Source: Chloroflexota bacterium (lineage in GTDB: Bacteria > Chloroflexota > UBA11872 > VXNJ01). Taken from it: a DNA stretch of 18,917 bases. The position numbers and the translations under genes are program-made. Position 1 is the first letter of the stretch; the number at the start of each line of letters is the position of its first letter. Positions 8,027 to 15,575 of this stretch are shown here, one piece after another. The DNA lies in contig JAPOVO010000265.1 of assembly GCA_026708165.1 (NCBI GenBank), positions 1-18,917 on the forward strand, in the 5' to 3' direction. The notes beneath the pieces are model-generated. The model was not told the DNA's origin. It saw only the letters and a list, made by a program, of their open reading frames with translations, and made no database searches.

Positions 8027-8167
8027 CTACATGCCTCTCATTCGGGCCGCTTCCAAAAGCCGCCCAGCAATTGCCGGACCGCGTGAGTCGAATGGTCTCA
8101 GAATTCTAGGTCAACCGCAGAGCGCCGCCAAGCCTGCGCTGCCGGGGCTTGTTTCCTCGCCATAGCC

Positions 8168-8279
8168 TGTTCTGAGCCGTTCGACAAGCTCACGAGAGCC
8201 CTGTCGAGGTACTCGGAATGACGGGTAGGGGATGGTGACGGGGTGTTAGATTCCTCGACTTTGCTCGGAATGACAGTTG
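8168..8279. repeat. Dispersed intergenic repeat pieces (TTCGACAAGCTCA and CTCGGAATGAC types)
   Basis: The stretch contains GTTCGACAAGCTCACGAG, of the kind 'TTCGACARGCTCA' found scattered in many bacterial genomes, and two copies of CTCGGAATGAC at 8212-8222 and 8264-8274, 52 bases apart, each followed by G/T-rich sequence. A related TTCGACAGGCTCAGGG element recurs at 18045. The extent is approximate, judged by eye. Confidence 0.5.
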
Positions 8280-8330
8280 GGGTATTGGAGTGACTTGCGG
8301 GGGCGAAGGAGATGGGGACGTTTGATGGAC

Positions 8331-8375
8331 CACCCTCACCCCGACCCTCTCCCATCGAGGGAGAGGGAGTTACGG
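8331..8375. repeat. Palindromic REP-like element, copy 1 (intergenic)
   Basis: The core is a perfect 9-bp inverted repeat, CCCTCTCCC (8345-8353) and GGGAGAGGG (8359-8367), with the loop ATCGA. The full 45-base unit, starting CACCCTCACCCC, matches 18075-18119 at 42 of 45 positions by eye. Such 'CCCTCTCCC...GGGAGAGGG' palindromes are known as high-copy elements in many genomes. Confidence 0.75.
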
Positions 8376-8376
8376 C

Positions 8377-8400
8377 AGGGGCGGTTTGCGGACCGCCCCT
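8377..8400 (+). other. Strong hairpin next to the palindromic repeat
   Basis: A 9-bp stem, AGGGGCGGT (8377-8385) and ACCGCCCCT (8392-8400), with loop TTGCGG, followed by TTTCTTCTT. It has terminator shape, but no plus-strand gene lies upstream, so it is more likely part of the repeat or a structural element. Confidence 0.5.
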
Positions 8401-8587
8401 TTCTTCTTGCCTTATTCCCGTTTGCTCCCAGGCCGGTCGAAGGGGGAGTGGATCGACAGGACTCGCGCGCGCCGTTTGCGGAGGTCCGATTGAATGGACG
8501 GACGCGGCGGTTTACGGGTTTGATCGTACCCGTGGAGGCGGTTAACAGGATGATTTTCTGTCTTTGTAGATCGTTTTGGCGGGATGT

Positions 8588-8616
8588 TTGACACACTACA
8601 GATTGGCAGATAGATT
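8588..8616 (+). promoter_or_regulatory. Sigma70-type promoter of the ABC transporter operon
   Basis: A perfect -35 TTGACA (8588-8593), exactly 17 bases, then TAGATT (8611-8616, 4 of 6 to TATAAT). It faces the binding-protein gene, and transcription would start near 8623, leaving a leader of about 170 bases. It is the best promoter match I found in the window. Confidence 0.6.
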
Positions 8617-8793
8617 GGGTCGAATCATGGTTTTATCGGGGCCGCGCTTTCGGCAGGGATCGGCGGCGCGGGACCAGCCCGGGGGCAGCTAGTTTTCGGA
8701 CGGGGCGTTTGGTCCCGTCGAGATGCCTGGTTGGCAAATCGTGATGTTGGAAGAGCTCAGGAAGAGCTTAGGCACAGGGGGAGCGGATATTTA

Positions 8794-10272
8794 ATGAATA
8801 AGAAGCAAAGTGGCAAGCGGTTGACGCGCCGTGGAATTCTTCGCGCCGGCGTAGTAGCCGGTGTTGGCGGCGCGGGTCTGGCGGCTCTGGCGGGCTGCGG
8901 CGAGACGCAGGTCGTCGAGGTCGTCAAGGAAGTCCCGGTCGAGAAGGTAGTTACGCAGGAAGTCGAGCGGGTCGTCGTCCAGGAGAAGGTCGTCACCCAG
9001 GAAGTCGAGCGGGTCGTCACCCAGATCGTCGAGGCTATGCCCGCGAAGCAGGAGACCGTCACCGTGCGGTGGGCCAACTGGGTTGCCAGCGGCGCTCGTC
9101 TGGCGCAGTACAACAATCTGCTCAAGCGATTCACGCGTGAGCACCCGCACATCAAAGTCCAGAACGAGCCGAAGCCCTGGCCACAGCACTGGGACAGCCT
9201 GGCGGTCTCGTTCCCGGCCGGGAACGCTCAAGACGTGGTGTGGTTCAGCGGCGCTACGTTCCTAAAGTTCGCCGAGGACGGCGTTATCCTGCCTATAAAC
9301 GAGTACATCAAGACGGCGGGAGTCAACCTGGTCGACTACTGGACGCAGGCGGACGTGTTCGACTTTCAGGGCCAACTCCACGGCATCCCGTTCTTCCACA
9401 CCATGAGCTACGTGATGATCAACCAGCGCATGTTCGAGGAGAAGGGAGTCGAGGAGCCTTCCCGCGACTGGAACGCGCCGGGCTGGACGTGGGACGACTG
9501 GCGCGAGAAGTCGATGCAGCTGCAGGAAGTCGACGAGGGCGGACAGGTCAAGGTGTGGGGCACGTGGGTCAACCAGGCCTTCGAGAACATGTTCGGCGGC
9601 CTGCTGATAGCGAATGACGGCGACGTGATGAACCCGGCTAAGACCAGGATGACGCTTGGCGAGCCGAAGTCACGCGAGGCCATGCGGCTGGTGTACCAGT
9701 TCATCCAGGAAGACAAGATTTCGCCGATTCCGGCGGACCCGTCCACGTTTATCTCCGGGGCGCCCGACCCGTTTGCGCGGCAGGTAGTGGCCATCCGGCC
9801 GTGGAGCACGTCTTCACTCTCGAACTACATAGCGGCGCAGATTCCGTTCGACACGGTGCCGTGGCCGACGTCGCCTAACACCGGTCACACGGGTGCGACG
9901 TTCAACGCCAACCCGAACGTCGTCGCCAAGGCGACCAAGTACCCGGACCAGGCGCTGGCGTTTGCCTTCTGGCTCGCCGGCCCGGACATCCAGGATTTCT
10001 TCGGATCGTTGAAGAGCCAGATGCCGTCCTATGTGTCGGCCGCCGAGGACCCCGAGGGTGGCTGGCTGTCGCCTCCGCCGACCAGCAACTTCGTGGCCAA
10101 CACGGGGCAGAAGCTCGACACGACGATCGATCTGCGCTTCCACAAGTTCTGGCTCGAGTGGGTGGTGAAGGTCCAGGAGGTCTGGGAAAAGGCTCTCATC
10201 GGAGAGCAGGGATTCGATGAGACCATCGACGAGATGGACGTCGAAGGCCAGAAGATACTGGAGCAGCGATAG
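8794..10272 (+). CDS. ABC transporter substrate-binding lipoprotein, carbohydrate (UgpB/MalE-type) family
   Basis: A 492-residue extracytoplasmic binding protein. The N-terminus has a Tat motif, LTRRGILRAG (10-19), and a lipobox LAGC with Cys35, so it is probably exported folded and lipid-anchored. Residues about 39-82 form a Val/Glu-rich linker with a 14-residue repeat (VVTQEVERVV occurs twice), typical of Chloroflexota binding proteins. The binding domain follows from VTVRWANWV (89-97), with KRFTREHPHIKVQ and a WSTSSL-type hinge region further on. The ATG at 8794 is chosen over the longer frame from 8731 because GGGGGAG precedes it by 10 bases and the Tat motif then falls at the normal place. 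The substrate is unknown; family members bind sugars, sugar alcohols or glycerol phosphate. It is first in an operon with two permeases. Confidence 0.9.
   Translation: MNKKQSGKRLTRRGILRAGVVAGVGGAGLAALAGCGETQVVEVVKEVPVEKVVTQEVERVVVQEKVVTQEVERVVTQIVEAMPAKQETVTVRWANWVASGARLAQYNNLLKRFTREHPHIKVQNEPKPWPQHWDSLAVSFPAGNAQDVVWFSGATFLKFAEDGVILPINEYIKTAGVNLVDYWTQADVFDFQGQLHGIPFFHTMSYVMINQRMFEEKGVEEPSRDWNAPGWTWDDWREKSMQLQEVDEGGQVKVWGTWVNQAFENMFGGLLIANDGDVMNPAKTRMTLGEPKSREAMRLVYQFIQEDKISPIPADPSTFISGAPDPFARQVVAIRPWSTSSLSNYIAAQIPFDTVPWPTSPNTGHTGATFNANPNVVAKATKYPDQALAFAFWLAGPDIQDFFGSLKSQMPSYVSAAEDPEGGWLSPPPTSNFVANTGQKLDTTIDLRFHKFWLEWVVKVQEVWEKALIGEQGFDETIDEMDVEGQKILEQR
8956..9018 (+). repeat. Short tandem repeat inside the lipoprotein linker
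   Basis: A 21-base unit beginning CAGGAAGTCGAGCGGG occurs identically at 8956-8976 and 8998-9018, a period of 42 bases or 14 codons. It encodes the repeated QEVERVV of the linker. Exact identity at DNA level suggests a recent slippage-type duplication. Confidence 0.7.
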
Positions 10273-10336
10273 GCTGCAGTTAGGAACTGAACCGTTCCCG
10301 ATGCCGGCGTCGGCGTGAAGGAACCGAACCTGGCGC

Positions 10337-10364
10337 GGGCCGCGGCGACAGTTTGCCGCGGTCC
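10337..10364 (+). promoter_or_regulatory. Intercistronic mRNA hairpin between binding protein and permease
   Basis: A 10-bp stem (10337-10346 with 10355-10364, one G-U pair) around the inner pairing CCGCGGC/GCCGCGG, loop GACAGTTT. No T-run follows, so it is not a normal terminator. In comparable operons such hairpins protect the upstream binding-protein message and allow more binding protein than permease. The 199-base gap here is much wider than the other gaps in the operon. Confidence 0.5.
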
Positions 10365-10471
10365 GTTCCGGGAATGAGGTTGCCGCCGATGGCGGAAGCC
10401 AAGCCCATAATATTGGCTGTTTTGTGTAAGACTCCGCAGCAGCCTTACGCTGGCAGAGGACCCTGTTTGCG

Positions 10472-11434
10472 ATGGCCGAATCCACGCTAACTCGACCGAC
10501 TAGCTCGCGCGCAGGCGCGAGACGGCGGGAGCTGTGGCGCAATATCGAGGGCTATCTTTTTGCGTCGCCGTTCGTCATAGGGTTCGTATGGTTCGCGCTC
10601 GGACCGTTTGCGGCCTCTCTGTACCTGGCCTTCACTCAGTACGAGATGAGGGCGGAGCTACCGGCCTTTATCGGAATACAGAATTTCCAGGACATGGCCG
10701 CGGACGCCGATCTGAGGCGGTCGCTGGTCAATACCGTCTACTACACGGTGGCTCACGTCCCCGGCACGCTGATTCTGGCGTTTTTCATTGCTTTACTGCT
10801 GAATCAGAAGGTGAAGGGGATGCCCCTCTACCGGACGATGTTCTTCGTGCCATCGGTGGTGGCGGGCGTGGCGACGGCGATTCTGTGGCTGTTCCTGCTG
10901 GACACCAACTGGGGGCTCATCAACACCATTTTCACCATGATCGGCGGCGAGACGTTCCGGGTACCCTGGCTGACGAGCACGCGCTGGGCGATGCCGTCTC
11001 TGATACTGATGAGTTTCTGGCGGCTGGGAGCGCCGATGATCATCTTCCTGGCGGCGCTGCAGGGAGTGCCTGAGCATCTCTACGAGGCTGCCGACATTGA
11101 CGGCGCGGGCCGGTGGGCGAAGATTCGCCACGTTACGATTCCTCAACTCACGCCGACGATCTTCCTGTTGACGGTGCTCAACATCATCGGCTCGTTCCAG
11201 GTCTTTACGGACGCGTTCATCATCACGGAGGGCGGTCCGGCGGGAGCCACGTTGGTCTATCTGCTGCACCTCTACCGGCAGGCGTTCCGGAGCTTCCACA
11301 TGGGCTACGGGGCGGCGATGGGCTGGTTCCTGTTCATGATCGTGCTGATACTGACGATGATCCAGCTCTGGCTTTCGAGACGTTGGGTCTACTACGAAGC
11401 CGCCATGCCCGGGCAGAAGGTGGGCGGCGCATAG
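10472..11434 (+). CDS. ABC sugar-type permease, MalF/UgpA-like
   Basis: A 320-residue inner-membrane subunit of the binding-protein-dependent transporter. About 20 polar N-terminal residues precede the first helix (YLFASPFVIGFVWFALGPFA, 28-47). About five more helices follow, around 93-110, 121-143, 173-195, 228-250 and 283-301. The EAA loop that docks on the ATPase is at 205-224 (EAADIDGAGRWAKIRHVTIP). The ATG at 10472 has AGAGGA 11 bases upstream. The next permease starts on the base after this stop (TAGATG), so the two are surely co-translated. The substrate cannot be read from the sequence. Confidence 0.93.
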   Translation: MAESTLTRPTSSRAGARRRELWRNIEGYLFASPFVIGFVWFALGPFAASLYLAFTQYEMRAELPAFIGIQNFQDMAADADLRRSLVNTVYYTVAHVPGTLILAFFIALLLNQKVKGMPLYRTMFFVPSVVAGVATAILWLFLLDTNWGLINTIFTMIGGETFRVPWLTSTRWAMPSLILMSFWRLGAPMIIFLAALQGVPEHLYEAADIDGAGRWAKIRHVTIPQLTPTIFLLTVLNIIGSFQVFTDAFIITEGGPAGATLVYLLHLYRQAFRSFHMGYGAAMGWFLFMIVLILTMIQLWLSRRWVYYEAAMPGQKVGGA

Positions 11435-12331
11435 ATGGCGACGACCACCACTCCGAGGGACCTGGCGCTAGGAGGTTCCGCCCGCATTCGGGACCGAGCG
11501 ACCGTGGCGCGTCAGCGCGCGGGGCGCACGGTTGTGTACGGGACGCTGGTGACGCTTGCGGTGATATTCACGCTTCCGTTCATATGGATGGTGCTCGCGT
11601 CGTTCAAGACTCAAAGACAGGTGTTGAGCAGCTTCGACGTCATCCCGGATCCGTGGACGGCCGAAGGCTATATTCGCGGATGGACCTCGCTTCCCGTCGG
11701 CAGCTTCATAACGAACAGCGTGATCTACTCGGGCACGGTCCTGGCGGCTGTGATCATCACCTCGTCGCTGACGGCGTTCGCGTTTTCACGGCTTCACTGG
11801 AAGGGGCGTGATTTCTGGTTCGTGCTGGCGCTCTCGACGATGATGGTCCCGCCGCAGGTGCTGCTGCTGCCGCAGTTCATCTTCTTCACGCGGATTCTGA
11901 ACTGGTCGAACACGCTGCTGCCGCTGATACTGCCGCTGGCGCTTGGACACCCGTTTTACATATTCCTGCTGCGGCAGTTCTTCCTGACGCTGCCGACCGA
12001 GCTGGACGAGGCGGCGCGCATGGACGGCGCTTCGTCGTGGGGGATCTACTGGCGCATCATTCTGCCCCTGGCCAAGCCGGCGCTGGCGACAGTGGGGCTG
12101 TTTGCATTCATATTCACGTGGAACGACTTTCTCGGTCCGCTTATCTATCTGCACTCCCTGGACCGGATGACGTTCGCCGTAGGATTGCAGCTATTCCGCG
12201 GCCAGTTCACGACCGACTTCCCGGCGCTGATGGCGATGTCCACGCTCTCGCTGATGCCGATCATCACAATCTTCTTCTTCACGCAGAAGACCTACATCAA
12301 GGGGATTGCGCTCACCGGCATCAAGGGCTAG
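11435..12331 (+). CDS. ABC sugar-type permease, MalG/UgpE-like
   Basis: A 298-residue partner permease. The first helix is around 33-56 (VVYGTLVTLAVIFTLPFIWM), followed by the conserved LASFKTQ. The MalG-type segment MVPPQVLLLPQFIFF (137-151) follows. The EAA loop is at 192-211 (EAARMDGASSWGIYWRIILP). The last helix is at about 265-283, and the C-terminus FTQKTYIKGIALTGIKG is characteristic of the family. It abuts the first permease gene with no spacer. No ATPase gene follows, so a shared MsmK/UgpC-type ATPase encoded elsewhere is presumably used. The FAD oxidoreductase begins five bases or more after its stop. Confidence 0.93.
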   Translation: MATTTTPRDLALGGSARIRDRATVARQRAGRTVVYGTLVTLAVIFTLPFIWMVLASFKTQRQVLSSFDVIPDPWTAEGYIRGWTSLPVGSFITNSVIYSGTVLAAVIITSSLTAFAFSRLHWKGRDFWFVLALSTMMVPPQVLLLPQFIFFTRILNWSNTLLPLILPLALGHPFYIFLLRQFFLTLPTELDEAARMDGASSWGIYWRIILPLAKPALATVGLFAFIFTWNDFLGPLIYLHSLDRMTFAVGLQLFRGQFTTDFPALMAMSTLSLMPIITIFFFTQKTYIKGIALTGIKG

Positions 12332-12335
12332 CGCC

Positions 12336-13649
12336 TTGAAGGGGTTTGCCGACCTCGGCCTGGACCAGCGACGCGGGGAGCGTCCCCTGAGCGACTCACT
12401 CAAGAACGAGCCGGACGTGCTGGTTATCGGCGCAGGCGTCGTGGGAGTCAGCACGGCGTATGCGCTGGCGGTCCGCGGACGGCGCGTGGCGGTGATCGAC
12501 GCGGGTCAGGTCGGAGCCGGATCGTCCTACGGCAACGCGGGTCTGATCGTTCCGAGCCACAGCCTGCCGCTGGCGATGCCGGGAGTGATCGGCCAGGGCT
12601 TGCGCTGGATGCTGGATCCGGAGAGCCCGTTTTACATCAAACCCCGCCTCGACCGGGCGCTGCTTTCGTGGCTCCTGAAGTTTCGCGCGGCGGCCACCGA
12701 GGAGAAGGCCAGGCGCGCGGCGCCGGTGCTTGGCGGTCTTCTGCTGGCGAGCCGTGCGATGTATGACGAGTGGTCGTCGCTGGCAGGGATCGATTGCGCC
12801 TTCGAAACCAAGGGCGCGATGTACCTGTATAGAACCGCCAAAGGGCTGGCGGAGGGCCGCCACGAGATAGAGATGATGGCCGAAGCGGGCCTCCAGCCGC
12901 GCGTGCTGGATGGCACGGAGGTCCGCGACCTGGTTCCGCAGATACGGTCGGGGATGGCGGGCGGGATCGTCTTCCCGGAGGATGCCCACCTGGAACCGCA
13001 TTCGTTCGTGCTGGGGCTGGCGCGCCAGGCGGAGCGCAGCGGCGCGGTGTTTTTCGACAAGGCGGAGGCGCTCGGATTCGAGACTTCGGGGCGCAAGGTC
13101 ATGACGGTGCGGACCACGCGGGGCGACGTACACGCCGATCAGGTGGTGCTGGCGACGGGCGCGTGGTCGCCGGCGGTGGCGCGCGACGTGGACCTGCGGA
13201 TCCCCATCGAGGCGGCGAAAGGCTACAGCCTCACTTTCCGGCGGCCGGACCCTTGCCCGGAGATCCCGGTGCTTCTCCAGGAAGCGAAGGTGGGGGTGAC
13301 TCCGATGGGGCCTTATCTGCGCTTCGCGGGAACGCTGGAGTTGGCGGGCATCGACTTTTCGATCAACCAGCGGCGCGTGGATGCGATTCGTCGAGGACCA
13401 CCAGACCATTTCGAAGGTATGGATAAGCTGGGGCTGGTCGAACTATGGCGGGTACTGCGTGCGTGCACGCCGGTCGGACTGCCGATCGTGGGAGCCAGCG
13501 GCAAGTGGGAGAACCTGATACTCGCGGCCGGACACGCGACGATCGGCATGTCGCTGGGACCGGTCACGGGCGAGATCGTGGCCCAGTTGGCCTGCGGCGA
13601 GACGCCGGAGTTCGATCTCGAGCCGCTAGCGCCGGGGCGGTTTGAGTAG
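12336..13649 (+). CDS. FAD-dependent oxidoreductase, DadA/DAO-family (D-amino-acid dehydrogenase-like)
   Basis: About 437 residues. The N-terminal dinucleotide-binding site is DVLVIGAGVVGVSTAYAL, followed by the glutamate-equivalent VAVIDAGQ and the DadA-type segment SSYGNAGLIVPSHSLP. The C-terminal FAD site is NLILAAGHATIGMSLGP. The family (PF01266) oxidises D-amino acids, hydroxyproline isomers, glycine or N-methyl amines, passing electrons to quinone or oxygen; the exact substrate is unknown. The start is uncertain: TTG at 12336 has AAGGG eight bases upstream and lies five bases after the permease stop, whereas a CTG at 12387, six bases after GGGGAG, would give the very family-like MSDSLKNEPDVLVIGAG. 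It is co-directional and nearly contiguous with the permeases, so the imported solute may be its substrate or a precursor. Confidence 0.85.
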   Translation: MKGFADLGLDQRRGERPLSDSLKNEPDVLVIGAGVVGVSTAYALAVRGRRVAVIDAGQVGAGSSYGNAGLIVPSHSLPLAMPGVIGQGLRWMLDPESPFYIKPRLDRALLSWLLKFRAAATEEKARRAAPVLGGLLLASRAMYDEWSSLAGIDCAFETKGAMYLYRTAKGLAEGRHEIEMMAEAGLQPRVLDGTEVRDLVPQIRSGMAGGIVFPEDAHLEPHSFVLGLARQAERSGAVFFDKAEALGFETSGRKVMTVRTTRGDVHADQVVLATGAWSPAVARDVDLRIPIEAAKGYSLTFRRPDPCPEIPVLLQEAKVGVTPMGPYLRFAGTLELAGIDFSINQRRVDAIRRGPPDHFEGMDKLGLVELWRVLRACTPVGLPIVGASGKWENLILAAGHATIGMSLGPVTGEIVAQLACGETPEFDLEPLAPGRFE

Positions 13650-13829
13650 GGGCGGCAATCGAAGGCGATAGCCGCTCTCACAGGTTCGTTTTCCGATGTC
13701 TCCTCGGCCCAGGTATTGGCCGTCGCGATGGAGATTTTGGGGAGGAGGTAGACCTAGAGAATTCGGGCGATACGATGGAAGTAAGAGATTGAGCCAGGCG
13801 CGCTGGCCGGTCGGGCGCTTGAATCAGGA

Positions 13830-13853
13830 GGGGGTCTTCGGACCCCCTTTTTT
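13830..13853 (+). terminator. Rho-independent terminator with UUCG loop
   Basis: A perfect 7-bp stem, GGGGGTC (13830-13836) and GACCCCC (13841-13847), closed by the very stable TTCG tetraloop and followed by six T residues. It lies about 180 bases after the FAD oxidoreductase stop and 80 bases before the terminase. It should end the transporter operon and insulate the phage-type genes from it. There is no T-run on the other strand, so it acts on plus-strand transcripts only. Confidence 0.88.
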
Positions 13854-13932
13854 GTCTTTCGACTCTCTTTGAATGGAGTTGGAGCGACGCCGGCCATGCC
13901 GCCTTGATTGGAAATGATTGTGAGGTTGTCAC

Positions 13933-15258
13933 TTGGCGCGAGAAGGATTGTTGTCCCCCGCGAGGCCGGGGTCGCCTAGCGAGGCTCGCGGCAATCCGCT
14001 GCACCGCACGTACCGGCCGGCGGGAGCGGCGGCGGAGCTGGCGAGATCCAGAGATCGCGAGGTGCTGATAGAAGGTCCGGCTGGCACGGGCAAGAGCAGG
14101 GCGGCGCTGGAGAAGCTGCACGCCGCCGCGCTCAAGCACCCGGGCATGAGAGGGGCCATCTTGCGGAAGACCCGCAAGTCGCTCACGCAGTCGGCGATGG
14201 TCACGTTCGAACAGAAGGTCATCGCGCCCGCCGATGGCGTGCAGTGGCGATCGACGTCGGAAGAGTATCGATATTCAAATGGCTCGGTGCTGGTGGTGGG
14301 CGGACTGGACGATCCGCAGAAGGTCATGTCCAGCGAGTACGACCTGATCTATGTGCAGGAGGCCACCGAAACGACGGAGCACGATTGGGAGATGCTGGCG
14401 ACGCGGCTCCGAAATGGGGTGATGCCGCATCAACAGCTCATCGCCGACTGCAATCCGGGCGCGCCGACTCACTGGCTCAATCAGAGATGTAACAAAGGAC
14501 TGACGACGCGACTGCTGAGCCGCCACGAGGACAATCCGTCGATCTCGGAGGAATACCTGAGCAGGCTGCGGGCGCTGTCGGGCGTGAGGCGGGCGCGGCT
14601 GTACGAAGGCCGCTGGGCGCGGACGGAGGGGACGGTCCATCAGGACTGGGACAGCGCGATGCACGTCATCGACCGGTCCGACCCATCGATGGGACTCGCG
14701 GTGGGCGTGCCGCGGGACTGGACGCGTTACTGGTCGGTCGACTTCGGGTTCACCAACCCGTTCGTGTGGCAGGCGTGGGCGGAGGACGGCGACGGGCGGC
14801 TCTTCTTATATGAGGAAATATATAAGACGCAGGTCCTGGTGGAAGACCATGCGCGGTTGATCCTGGATCTGACCGCAGGCGAGCCGCGGCCCCGCGCGAT
14901 CATTTGCGACCACGACGCGGAAGGCCGCGCGACTTTGGAGCGTCACCTAGGGATGGCCACGCAGCCCGCGCACAAGCGGGTGACGGAGGGACTGCAAGCT
15001 GTGGACGCCCGGCTGCGCAGGGCGGGGGACGGCAAGCCGAGGCTCTTCCTGCTGCGCGACTCGCTGGTTGAGCGCGACTGGCGTCTGGAGGAGGCGAAGA
15101 AGCCCTGCCGCACGGAGGAGGAGATGGACTCCTACGTCTGGCGGGAGACGCGGGCGGGGTTCAAGGAGGAGCCGCTACGGCAAGACGACCACGGCAACGA
15201 CGCACTGCGCTACATGGTGGCGCATCTGGATATCGGGGCGAGTTGGGGCGCGGTTTGA
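13933..15258 (+). CDS. Phage terminase large subunit (TerL), HK97-type packaging motor
   Basis: A 441-residue DNA-packaging ATPase and nuclease. The ATPase domain has Walker A GPAGTGKS (48-55), Walker B LIYVQEA (138-144, Glu143) and the coupling-type segment ADCNPGAPTHWL (171-182). The nuclease domain has acidic residues in YWSVDFGF (Asp270), IICDHDAEG (Asp326, Asp328) and HGNDALRY (Asp423). This is full length for the family with no break. The start is TTG at 13933, seven bases after TGAGG. No small-terminase gene was found before it, and the gene after it is not a portal but a DUF5678-like gene, unlike the usual terminase-portal-protease-capsid order. The portal in this window is on the other strand at 1-1152. 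Confidence 0.94.
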   Translation: MAREGLLSPARPGSPSEARGNPLHRTYRPAGAAAELARSRDREVLIEGPAGTGKSRAALEKLHAAALKHPGMRGAILRKTRKSLTQSAMVTFEQKVIAPADGVQWRSTSEEYRYSNGSVLVVGGLDDPQKVMSSEYDLIYVQEATETTEHDWEMLATRLRNGVMPHQQLIADCNPGAPTHWLNQRCNKGLTTRLLSRHEDNPSISEEYLSRLRALSGVRRARLYEGRWARTEGTVHQDWDSAMHVIDRSDPSMGLAVGVPRDWTRYWSVDFGFTNPFVWQAWAEDGDGRLFLYEEIYKTQVLVEDHARLILDLTAGEPRPRAIICDHDAEGRATLERHLGMATQPAHKRVTEGLQAVDARLRRAGDGKPRLFLLRDSLVERDWRLEEAKKPCRTEEEMDSYVWRETRAGFKEEPLRQDDHGNDALRYMVAHLDIGASWGAV

Positions 15259-15335
15259 GGGAAGTTCCAGGTCAGTAGCGGAACGAACAGCGGGCAACTT
15301 ATACAATGGTCTTGCTTAGCCGACTGGAGGGCGAA

Positions 15336-15572
15336 ATGGCGTCGCTGGAGCGCGAATATCGATATTTCAAAGCTCATCAAGACGAGCTTGTCGAGAAGTA
15401 CGGCGGCAAGTTCATCGTAATCGTCGAAGATGAGGTTGTTGCCGCATATGAGAACGAACTGGAAGCCTATACGGAGATGAAGAGCAAGTATGGGTTGGGT
15501 CATTTCCTGTTGCAGGAATGCCTTCCACAGGACCAACTGGTGCAATATCACTCAAGGGTGGCCTTTTCTTAG
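15336..15572 (+). CDS. Small DUF5678-like protein
   Basis: 78 residues, acidic, probably cytoplasmic. The sequence EREYRYFKAHQDELVEKYG, then GKFIVIVEDEVVAAYENELE, then YTEMKSKYGLGHFLLQECLP, resembles what I know as DUF5678: a small domain with helix, 'KYxGKFIVI', a second helix and 'FLLQ'. Its function is unknown. ATG 15336 is preferred to ATG 15306 because GGAGGG (15326-15331) sits four bases before it and nothing precedes the other; the family N-terminus also fits. The stop is three bases before the aspartic-protease start, so the two are probably one transcription and translation unit. Base use looks less GC-rich at third positions than in the terminase, which hints at a different origin. 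Confidence 0.75.
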   Translation: MASLEREYRYFKAHQDELVEKYGGKFIVIVEDEVVAAYENELEAYTEMKSKYGLGHFLLQECLPQDQLVQYHSRVAFS

Positions 15573-15575
15573 GCG

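Larger units (their letters stand above)
8027..8793. other. Long intergenic region with dispersed repeats and the transporter-operon promoter
   Basis: About 770 bases without a supported gene, between divergently oriented genes. The part near 8168-8400 is composed of repeat-like pieces (listed separately). The part from about 8588 holds a promoter and a leader of roughly 170 bases before the binding-protein start. Open frames here are short, overlap the repeats and have no credible ribosome site. Confidence 0.6.

Noticed and set aside
8377..8400. Hairpin read as a rho-independent terminator
   Set aside because: There is no plus-strand gene upstream and the T-run is broken; it is better taken as part of the repeat-rich region.
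8168..8400. Possible CRISPR array
   Set aside because: The repeats are of different kinds, occur only once or twice and lack regular spacers; no cas gene is nearby.
8731..8793. Longer N-terminus for the binding lipoprotein
   Set aside because: It would bury the Tat signal behind 21 extra residues, while the ATG at 8794 has a proper ribosome site.
13696..13872. 58-codon open frame before the terminase
   Set aside because: It runs straight through the strong terminator at 13830-13853, has no clear ribosome site and unnatural composition; a small-terminase identity is not supported.
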